This document shows, one piece after another, positions 1 through 3,540 of a stretch of 5,660 nucleotides of DNA. This DNA comes from JAIBJP01 sp035639875. Lineage in GTDB: Bacteria > Actinomycetota > Thermoleophilia > Gaiellales > Gaiellaceae. How positions within the stretch are numbered: position 1 is the first letter of the stretch; each line of letters opens with the position of its first letter. Below the pieces are notes generated by a model. It made no database searches, was not told the origin of the DNA, and was given only the letters and a program-made list of their open reading frames with translations. The translations under genes and the position numbers were made by a program. The stretch is from assembly GCA_035639875.1 (NCBI GenBank), contig DASQXE010000049.1, positions 1 to 5,660 on the forward strand, in the 5' to 3' direction.

Positions 1-240
1 CCGCCGGCGAAGGGCCACCGCGAGGTCAGCTCGCTGCCGCCGTCGCGCGTGCGCACCCACGACCTCAAGCCTCAGAAGCCGGTCCACCCGACGCACCCGA
101 CCAACGGCCACCACCGCGGCCAGACGAAGACTCGCAAGCCCCCCAGGCATCTCAGCCACCAACCCCCGCCGCCTCCACCTCCACCGCCTCCGCACGGCAA
201 GGGCAAGGGCACCGGCGCCCACGGCAACGCCAACCGGTAG
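1..240 (+). CDS. C-terminal tail of an unidentified proline/basic-rich protein (5' end outside window)
   Basis: The frame is open from base 1 to a TAG at 238-240, so these 79 residues are the end of a longer protein. A GTG at 49 could be read as a start, but the frame continues upstream with the same composition and no ribosome binding site precedes it. The visible part is low complexity. It is rich in Pro, His, Lys, Arg and Thr, has a run of ten prolines at bases 163-192, and ends in a Gly/Lys/His segment. No catalytic motif or membrane segment is visible. Such tails are usually disordered and are common at the C-terminus of secreted or wall-associated actinobacterial proteins such as penicillin-binding proteins, peptidases and lipoproteins, but the family cannot be told from the tail. 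The next gene starts 16 bases later on the same strand. The real stop and open left edge support the frame; the function is unknown. Confidence 0.55.
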   Translation, partial: PPAKGHREVSSLPPSRVRTHDLKPQKPVHPTHPTNGHHRGQTKTRKPPRHLSHQPPPPPPPPPPHGKGKGTGAHGNANR

Positions 241-244
241 CTGC

Positions 245-250
245 TAGAAC
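245..250 (+). promoter_or_regulatory. Possible -10 element for a leaderless start at 257
   Basis: TAGAAC lies six bases before the GTG at 257. That spacing would place the transcription start on the start codon itself, and there is no Shine-Dalgarno sequence in this gap. No -35 box is recognisable, and the sixth base is C rather than the usual T, so this is only suggestive. Confidence 0.2.
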
Positions 251-256
251 ACCGGC

Positions 257-466
257 GTGGGGATTCTCAACCGCCGTAACGCCGTCCTCGGCTGGGGCGT
301 CTGGAAGATCGGCAAGCGCGTGATGAAGCGCAAGGCGAAGGGCGCGACGCCCTCCGTCGAAGGCGGCCGCCCGAACAAGTCGCTGCTCGCGGTCGGTCTC
401 GCCAGCATCGCCGGTGCGCTGACCTTCTGGCGCAAGCGCCGCACGGGCCCCCAGTCGGGCAGCTAA
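257..466 (+). CDS. Small single-pass membrane protein, hypothetical (69 aa)
   Basis: I do not recognise a named family. The start is a GTG at 257 and the stop a TAA at 464-466. The N-terminal 30 residues are strongly basic and contain a Trp/Gly-rich amphipathic stretch (residues 10-20, LGWGVWKIGK). After a polar linker comes one likely membrane helix at about residues 42-58 (LLAVGLASIAGALTFW). It is followed immediately by a basic stop-transfer cluster (RKRR) and a short polar tail. The positive charges on both sides make topology hard to predict, although the C-terminal cluster argues for a cytoplasmic C-terminus. Small proteins of this build are frequent in actinobacteria and usually lack a known function. 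The gene follows the preceding one by 16 bases and could share its transcript or use the weak leaderless promoter at 245-250. The hydrophobic/basic pattern and GC3 bias support coding. Confidence 0.6.
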   Translation: MGILNRRNAVLGWGVWKIGKRVMKRKAKGATPSVEGGRPNKSLLAVGLASIAGALTFWRKRRTGPQSGS

Positions 467-469
467 GCC

Positions 470-505
470 CGCCCGCAGGCTGGCTTTTCCGGCCCCGCCT
501 GGGCG
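470..505 (+). terminator. Possible GC-rich hairpin after the small membrane protein gene
   Basis: CGCCC-gc-AGGC (470-480) can pair with GCCTGGGCG (497-505), giving nine base pairs with a two-base bulge and a 16-base loop. It begins three bases after the stop codon. There is no T-tract, so termination is inferred from position and stability only. Confidence 0.35.
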
Positions 506-544
506 ATGCTTGCCCGGCGATGGCAGGAGAGATCGCGGTCTTCA

Positions 545-571
545 CTAGACCCGGGGCGCCTCGCGGTCTAG
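545..571 (+). promoter_or_regulatory. Interrupted inverted repeat CTAGACC-N13-GGTCTAG upstream of the cNMP-domain gene
   Basis: CTAGACC (545-551) and GGTCTAG (565-571) are exact reverse complements separated by 13 bases. The right arm overlaps TAGCGT (569-574), which fits the TAnnnT pattern of an actinobacterial -10 box and sits 28 bases before the ATG at 603. The placement suits an operator or a 5'-UTR hairpin, but no regulator is identified and no -35 box is clear. Confidence 0.35.
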
Positions 572-602
572 CGTTGCGCAAACGCCGGACCCGGGAGGCC
601 CC

Positions 603-1589
603 ATGCGTATCGAATCTTCTGTCACGTCCATCACCTGGATCCCGTCCGAGGCGATCGAGGGGATGCCGAAGCTGCCGTTCGAGATGGGCATCGCCCACTA
701 CGACGAACCACTGCCGGACCGGATCGTCGACCTCGAGGCGATGCACGAGCACGACCTGTTCCGCGAGGCGAACGAGCTCCGCGCCTGGATCGAGACGGAC
801 AACGGCGAGATCACGGGTCATGCCTACGCGGGCGGCGGCCGCATCGGGGTCACGCGCCTGAAGCTGCTCGGCCGCGAGATCGCGTTCGCAGCAGTGCAGT
901 ACCCGGTGATCCAGCACGAGCCGCAGGTCGGTCCCGACTGGGTCAAGTTCACGCAATCAGCCGGTGGGCACATGGGCCTGCCCGCGCCGCGCCGCGTGAA
1001 GGGCAAGCCGTTCTTCAAGATTGCCTCCGCCTCGGCGTGGACGACTCTCGAGCTGATCCTCTACGCCGACGGCACGGCGAAGGGGCGGCTCGCCGGCGCG
1101 AGCGCCTTCCCGCGCCACTGGATCTACAACGACAGCGGTGAGCTCGTCGAGAAGTCGGGCTCGATCGACTTCGAGCGCTGGTACCGCGAGTCGCACGGCC
1201 GCAGGACGCCGTGGGGCGAGGAGGACTCGCCGGCGCTCACGACCGCCGTCGAATCCGAGCTCGAGCGCGAGCTCTCCGCCTCGGTCATGCGCAGCGGCGC
1301 GAAGCTCGAGCGGCGCAGGCTCGAGGCCGAGGAGACGCTGACCGAGCAAGGCGCGGAGGGCGACGAGCTCTACCTGCTCCTCGACGGCGTGCTCGCGGTC
1401 GAGATCGACGGCGAGCCGGTCGCCGAGGTCGGCCCGGGAGCCCTCCTCGGCGAGCGGGCCCTGCTGGAAGGCCGCCGCACGGCGACGCTGCGAGTGACAA
1501 CCCCGGCGCGCGTGGTCGTCATTCCGAAGGACGCAATCGAGCCGTCGGCCCTTCCCGAGCTCGCGGCAATCCACCGCCGAGAGGACTAG
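603..1589 (+). CDS. Uncharacterised N-terminal domain fused to a C-terminal cyclic nucleotide-binding domain (328 aa)
   Basis: The ATG at 603 is preceded by GGGAGG (593-598) with a four-base gap. Residues 1 to about 215 form a soluble beta-rich domain that I cannot name. It is rich in Trp, Tyr and His, for example VQYPVIQHEP near 98-107 and FPRHWIYND near 169-177, and no metal or nucleotide motif stands out. A charged Glu/Arg/Ser helical linker at about 209-240 leads into a cyclic nucleotide-binding (CAP_ED) domain at about 240-320. The sheet is recognisable in GDELYLLLDGVLAVEIDG. The phosphate-binding cassette is GERALLEGRRTAT (283-295) and keeps the Gly-Glu, Ala-Leu and Arg-Thr-Ala positions expected of a ligand-binding member. 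There is no helix-turn-helix after the sensor, so this is not a Crp/Fnr regulator, and there is no membrane segment. The N-terminal domain presumably carries the output. A remote acetoacetate-decarboxylase-like fold is possible, but I cannot demonstrate it. The gene converges on the DUF892 gene. Confidence 0.85.
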   Translation: MRIESSVTSITWIPSEAIEGMPKLPFEMGIAHYDEPLPDRIVDLEAMHEHDLFREANELRAWIETDNGEITGHAYAGGGRIGVTRLKLLGREIAFAAVQYPVIQHEPQVGPDWVKFTQSAGGHMGLPAPRRVKGKPFFKIASASAWTTLELILYADGTAKGRLAGASAFPRHWIYNDSGELVEKSGSIDFERWYRESHGRRTPWGEEDSPALTTAVESELERELSASVMRSGAKLERRRLEAEETLTEQGAEGDELYLLLDGVLAVEIDGEPVAEVGPGALLGERALLEGRRTATLRVTTPARVVVIPKDAIEPSALPELAAIHRRED

Positions 1590-1629
1590 ACCCAGCTGCG
1601 ACGAGTCGCTCCGGCTGTCCTTTTGGAAC

Positions 1630-1650
1630 AACCAGGGACTGTCCCTGGTT
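1630..1650. repeat. Perfect short hairpin AACCAGGGA-ctg-TCCCTGGTT
   Basis: Nine-base arms at 1630-1638 and 1642-1650 flank a three-base loop, and TTT runs out on the plus strand. It lies 40 bases after the cNMP-domain gene in a convergent spacer, so it may act as a terminator on the plus strand. The shape also resembles a REP-type extragenic palindrome, and CTGTCC occurs both just upstream (1617-1622) and inside the hairpin. Confidence 0.5.
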
Positions 1651-1711
1651 TGGCCAGAACGGACGGCGTGTGGGCGAATCGGCACACATCCGTTGCAGTT
1701 CGCCAGTAGGG

Positions 1712-1742
1712 GAGGGCCCGGCGGGGCGGCCGCCGGGCCCTC
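1712..1742 (-). terminator. Strong 13-bp GC hairpin terminating the DUF892 gene
   Basis: GAGGGCCCGGCGG (1712-1724) pairs perfectly with CCGCCGGGCCCTC (1730-1742) around a five-base loop. It begins six bases beyond the DUF892 stop codon on the minus strand. There is no U-tract, as is common for actinobacterial terminators. It could also stop plus-strand transcripts arriving from the convergent gene. Confidence 0.65.
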
Positions 1743-1748
1743 GGGGTG

Positions 1749-2249
1749 CTACGCGGAGACGGTCTCCGCGAGCCGCTTGGCCTGCTTCTCGAAGGCCTTG
1801 TCGACCTCCTCGAGCGTGTGCTCCTCCTGCTCGAGGTTCTCCTTCAGCAGGGCGACGATGTCCTCCTCGCCGAGCTCGTCGGCAAAGGCGATCAGGCCCT
1901 CGTAGACCGCGATCTCGTGGTGCTCGATCTCGGCGCAGCCACTGAGGATGACAGCGTCGTGAAGCTGCGGCGTGGTCTGCGTCAGCATCCGCTGCCCCTC
2001 GGTCTTGAGCCCGTCGATCGCCGGACACGGCTGGCGCTGCGCCTTCCGATCGAGCGCGCCGAAGGCCTGCGTCAGGTTCGCAATCTGCCCCTTTGTCTCG
2101 TCGCGATGGTGCGAGAGCTGCTCCTTGAGCTCGGTCTCGTTCGCTGCGCCCTCGAGCTCCTGCAGCATCCTGACGATCGTCTCTTCCATCGTCAGCGCCG
2201 TCCCGAGCTTGTGCTGGAAGAGCTGCTTCGGATCACCGATCTGCGGCAT
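1749..2249 (-). CDS. DUF892 ferritin-like protein (YciE/YciF family, 166 aa)
   Basis: This is a cytoplasmic four-helix-bundle protein of the ferritin-like superfamily. In enterobacteria YciE/YciF are induced by osmotic and envelope stress; the biochemical role is not settled, and iron or manganese binding is inferred from the fold. The full family length is present. Helix 1 includes ALTMEETIVRMLQELE (18-33). Helix 2 carries HHRDETKGQ (47-55). Helix 3 carries EIEHHEIAVYEGL (107-119). Helix 4 carries ENLEQEEHTLEEVDKAF (137-153). The Glu and His residues on these helices (E23, H48, E51, E109, H110/111, E112, E142/E143) are candidate metal ligands, and the EiaxY signature of helix 3 is typical of the family. 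The ATG at 2249 has AAGGGG (plus-strand 2255-2260) five bases upstream. A SigB/SigF-type promoter lies at 2285-2309 and a strong hairpin follows the stop, so it looks like a single-gene stress transcript. Confidence 0.93.
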   Translation of the reverse strand: MPQIGDPKQLFQHKLGTALTMEETIVRMLQELEGAANETELKEQLSHHRDETKGQIANLTQAFGALDRKAQRQPCPAIDGLKTEGQRMLTQTTPQLHDAVILSGCAEIEHHEIAVYEGLIAFADELGEEDIVALLKENLEQEEHTLEEVDKAFEKQAKRLAETVSA

Positions 2250-2284
2250 TCGATCCCCTTTCGTCGGTTCCGAGCCAGCTGTCG

Positions 2285-2309
2285 CTACCCGGTCGTGCCA
2301 GCTGCAAAC
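2285..2309 (-). promoter_or_regulatory. Candidate SigB/SigF-type stress promoter of the DUF892 gene
   Basis: Read on the minus strand, GTTT (2309-2306), a 15-base spacer and GGGTAG (2290-2285) match the actinobacterial general-stress sigma consensus GTTT-N14-16-GGGTAT at nine of ten bases. The predicted transcription start near 2278 gives a leader of about 29 bases that contains the AAGGGG ribosome binding site. The match to consensus is seen in the sequence; sigma-factor use is inferred. Confidence 0.6.
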
Positions 2310-2361
2310 ACGTAAGGAGAGCGTGCCGAAGGCGTGCCAAGTCTCAGGCGATCCCAGTCAG

Positions 2362-2367
2362 TAAACT
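2362..2367 (+). promoter_or_regulatory. Predicted -10 box (TAAACT) of the hicAB unit
   Basis: TAAACT fits TAnnnT and ends seven bases before the GTG at 2375. Transcription would therefore begin at or beside that GTG and give a leaderless mRNA. No convincing -35 box is visible around 2338-2344. The box overlaps the start of the inverted repeat at 2367-2384. Confidence 0.45.
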
Positions 2368-2384
2368 GTCTACCGTGCTAGACA
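2367..2384. promoter_or_regulatory. Candidate HicB operator, TGTCTA-N6-TAGACA
   Basis: TGTCTA (2367-2372) and TAGACA (2379-2384) are perfect reverse complements around a six-base spacer. The 18-bp dyad directly abuts the predicted -10 box and spans the predicted transcription start, which is where an autorepressing antitoxin would bind. HicB encoded downstream has a C-terminal helix-turn-helix. Binding itself is inferred. Confidence 0.5.
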
Positions 2385-2408
2385 AACCCGATAACCGGCA
2401 AACAGCTC

Positions 2409-2591
2409 ATGAGACGTCTGGCGAAGCTCGGTTGCGTCCGCGTTCGGCACCGCGGCTCGCACGTGCGAGTGAGATGCGGCAGGTGCGAAACGACCGTCCC
2501 ACTGCACACCGGGGAAGATCTCCCGCCTGGCACCTTGCGCGCGATCGAGCGCGACCTCGAGCCCTGTTTGGGGAGGAACTGGCTTAGGTGA
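2409..2591 (+). CDS. hicA: HicA-type toxin (mRNA interferase), possibly N-terminally truncated or frameshifted
   Basis: HicA toxins are small double-stranded-RNA-binding-fold ribonucleases that cleave mRNA and are held inactive by HicB. The 60 residues from the ATG at 2409 contain the beta strand VRVRHRGSH with the catalytic His of the G-S-H motif (H18), the strand pair ending TTVPLHTGEDL, and helix 2 in LPPGTLRAIERDL. A CGRC pair (C23, C26) sits in the beta hairpin. The expected helix 1 is incomplete. The same frame upstream, after a TAG at 2379-2381, reads T-N-P-I-T-G-K-Q-L before the Met, which is the normal HicA beginning but has no ATG, GTG or TTG. A GTG at 2375 would supply that beginning (M-L-D-K-P) if one base in CCCG at 2387-2390 were skipped. 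The ATG at 2409 lacks a ribosome binding site. The stop overlaps hicB by four bases. The family call is firm; the start and activity are uncertain. Confidence 0.82.
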   Translation: MRRLAKLGCVRVRHRGSHVRVRCGRCETTVPLHTGEDLPPGTLRAIERDLEPCLGRNWLR

Positions 2592-2968
2592 AGAGGTACG
2601 AAGTCCGATTCGAACGCGACGAGAGTGGCGCTTGGCTGGCGCGAGTGCCCGCGATCCGCGGATGTCACACCTATGGCCGAACTCTCGAACAGGCGCGCCG
2701 CCGTATCCGCGAAGCGCTCTGCCTCTGGGTCGAAGACGTCGACGAGGCCGAACTGATCGAGCAGGTACAGCTTCCGGCGCCGTTGCGCCAGGCCTTGCGC
2801 CGAAGCGAATCTGCACGCGCGAGGGCCGAGAGCGAACGGCGCAACGCACAGGACGTGACCGCCGCCAGCGCCCTTGAGCTGGTCCGCGAGCACGGGTTGA
2901 GCCTGCGGGACGCAGGCGAGCTTCTCGGACTTTCACACCAGCGGGTTCAGCAACTCGTCCGGCGCTAG
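2588..2968 (+). CDS. hicB: HicB-family antitoxin with C-terminal helix-turn-helix (126 aa)
   Basis: HicB neutralises HicA and usually represses its own operon. Residues 1-45 form the partial RNase H-like HicB fold. Its signature is YEVRFERDESGAWLARVP, followed by GCHTYGRTLEQARRRIREAL. Residues 46-70 are an acidic helical connector (WVEDVDEAELIEQV). A long Arg/Glu/Ala helix at about 70-95 leads to a C-terminal DNA-binding motif (ELVREHGLSLRDAGELLGL, then SHQRVQQLV), which resembles an Xre-like or sigma-region-4-like helix-turn-helix. The GTG start overlaps the hicA stop in a GTGA junction, which implies translational coupling and explains the lack of a clear ribosome binding site. The gene is intact and of usual length, so antitoxin and repressor function could persist even if hicA is damaged. 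The inverted repeat at 2367-2384 is the likely operator. Confidence 0.9.
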   Translation: MKRYEVRFERDESGAWLARVPAIRGCHTYGRTLEQARRRIREALCLWVEDVDEAELIEQVQLPAPLRQALRRSESARARAESERRNAQDVTAASALELVREHGLSLRDAGELLGLSHQRVQQLVRR

Positions 2969-2977
2969 CCGAGGGCA

Positions 2978-2983
2978 TAAGAT
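2978..2983 (+). promoter_or_regulatory. Possible -10 box (TAAGAT) for the ABM-like gene
   Basis: TAAGAT starts nine bases after the hicB stop, about 32 bases upstream of the GTG at 3015, leaving room for a leader with the ribosome binding site. No -35 box is evident, so the gene may also be read through from hicAB. Confidence 0.35.
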
Positions 2984-3014
2984 CGCTCGACCGCCACCAC
3001 CGAAGGGAGGGCTT

Positions 3015-3326
3015 GTGTACGCACGAGTGATCTCGTTCGGGGACGCGACCCCGGACAAGCGCGAGGCCGCCATCGAGATGATCCGCGGCACGGTGATCCC
3101 GCTGCTGCGCAGGATCGACGGCTACGAGGGCTACCTCAGCCTCTACGACGAGGACAACCAGCGCGCGAAGGCGATCATCCTCTGGGATAGCAAGGACTCC
3201 GCCGAAGCGGCCGAGGAGCAGCTACGCGAGCGCCGCAAGGGGATGACGGCGCAGGTTGGCATCACGATCGAGTCCGTGGACCTGTACGAAGCGCCCGTCG
3301 CCGACCTGGAGGGCGTCCGGGTCTAA
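3015..3326 (+). CDS. Dimeric alpha/beta-barrel protein, ABM-like (103 aa), function unknown
   Basis: The pattern is that of the ferredoxin-like dimeric barrel superfamily, which includes antibiotic-biosynthesis-monooxygenase-like and EthD/stress-responsive barrels. Strand 1 is YARVISFGD (2-10). A helix follows in KREAAIEMIRGTVIPLLRRI (15-34). Then come strands in GYEGYLSLYDED (37-48) and AKAIILWDS (51-59). A second helix is SAEAAEEQLRERRKGM (62-77), and the last strand is ITIESVDLYEAPV (83-95). The catalytic Asn/Trp/His set of ActVA-Orf6-type monooxygenases is not evident, so enzymatic activity cannot be claimed; many such proteins are orphans. The GTG at 3015 is preceded by AGGGAGG (3004-3010) with a four-base gap, one of the best ribosome binding sites in the window, so the start is secure. 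It lies 46 bases after hicB but is probably not part of the toxin-antitoxin system. Confidence 0.8.
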   Translation: MYARVISFGDATPDKREAAIEMIRGTVIPLLRRIDGYEGYLSLYDEDNQRAKAIILWDSKDSAEAAEEQLRERRKGMTAQVGITIESVDLYEAPVADLEGVRV

Positions 3327-3340
3327 GAGTTCGGAGTGGG

Positions 3341-3363
3341 AGCCGGGGCCGGCCCGGCCGGCT
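3341..3363 (+). terminator. GC-rich hairpin after the ABM-like gene
   Basis: AGCCGG (3341-3346) pairs with CCGGCT (3358-3363), and the loop contains the self-complementary GGCCGGCC. It starts 14 bases after the stop codon and has no T-tract. It is a plausible actinobacterial-style terminator for the plus-strand gene. Confidence 0.4.
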
Positions 3364-3384
3364 GCGGCGCCCAACCAGGCCGTG

Positions 3385-3416
3385 ATCTCACACGGGAGAA
3401 AGGACTCATGTGAGAT
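3385..3416. repeat. Interrupted inverted repeat ATCTCACA-N16-TGTGAGAT
   Basis: The eight-base arms at 3385-3392 and 3409-3416 are exact reverse complements. The 16-base interval is purine-rich. The element lies in the 214-base convergent spacer at 3327-3540, which has no gene. It could be a terminator stem, a protein-binding site or a decayed mobile-element end; nothing in the window decides between these. Confidence 0.5.
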
Positions 3417-3479
3417 ACCTCGGCTCCCATTCTCCCAATCGGCAGGCCGGGCGATTTCTGTTGCCCGAATTGGCGTCAT

Positions 3480-3497
3480 ATCCCTCGATCGAGGGAT
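3480..3497. repeat. Perfect 18-bp palindrome ATCCCTCGATCGAGGGAT
   Basis: Each base pairs with its mirror position around the central CGATCG, with no spacer. Hairpin formation in RNA would need a few central bases unpaired. It is directly followed by a second palindrome, and both lie downstream of the minus-strand aminotransferase gene. Confidence 0.6.
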
Positions 3498-3515
3498 GCC
3501 GGCCCTAGGTCCGGC
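3498..3515 (-). terminator. Near-perfect 18-bp palindrome, candidate terminator of the aminotransferase gene
   Basis: The dyad is centred on CCTAGG (3504-3509) and extends to GCCGG/CCGGC with a single mismatched pair (3503/3510). It lies 25 bases beyond the aminotransferase stop on the minus strand and abuts the palindrome at 3480-3497. The tandem pair may form the terminator, although no T-tract is present. Confidence 0.4.
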
Positions 3516-3540
3516 CTGAGTTCAAGATGGTCTGACCGGC

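Noticed and set aside
267..956. Long minus-strand frame (229 codons) across the small membrane protein and the cNMP-domain gene
   Set aside because: It spans two plus-strand genes and an intergenic hairpin, shows low-complexity Arg/Ala content, and has no ribosome binding site or motif.
957..1685. Long open minus-strand frame (242 codons) opposite the cNMP-domain gene
   Set aside because: It is antisense to a gene with a good ribosome binding site and recognisable domains. Its Arg/Ala/Leu-rich composition is typical of a GC3 shadow, and no family motif is present.
1211..1945. Plus-strand frame of 244 codons crossing from the cNMP-domain gene into the DUF892 gene
   Set aside because: It reads through two hairpins and a convergent gene, and it is a low-complexity Arg/Gly/Pro translation.
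2370..2978. Minus-strand frames opposite hicA and hicB
   Set aside because: HicA and HicB motifs and the GTGA overlap establish the plus strand as coding; the antisense products are compositionally biased.
3384..3416. CRP binding site reading of the TCACA/TGTGA arms
   Set aside because: A CRP site has inward TGTGA-N6-TCACA; here the arms are in the opposite order and 16 bases apart.
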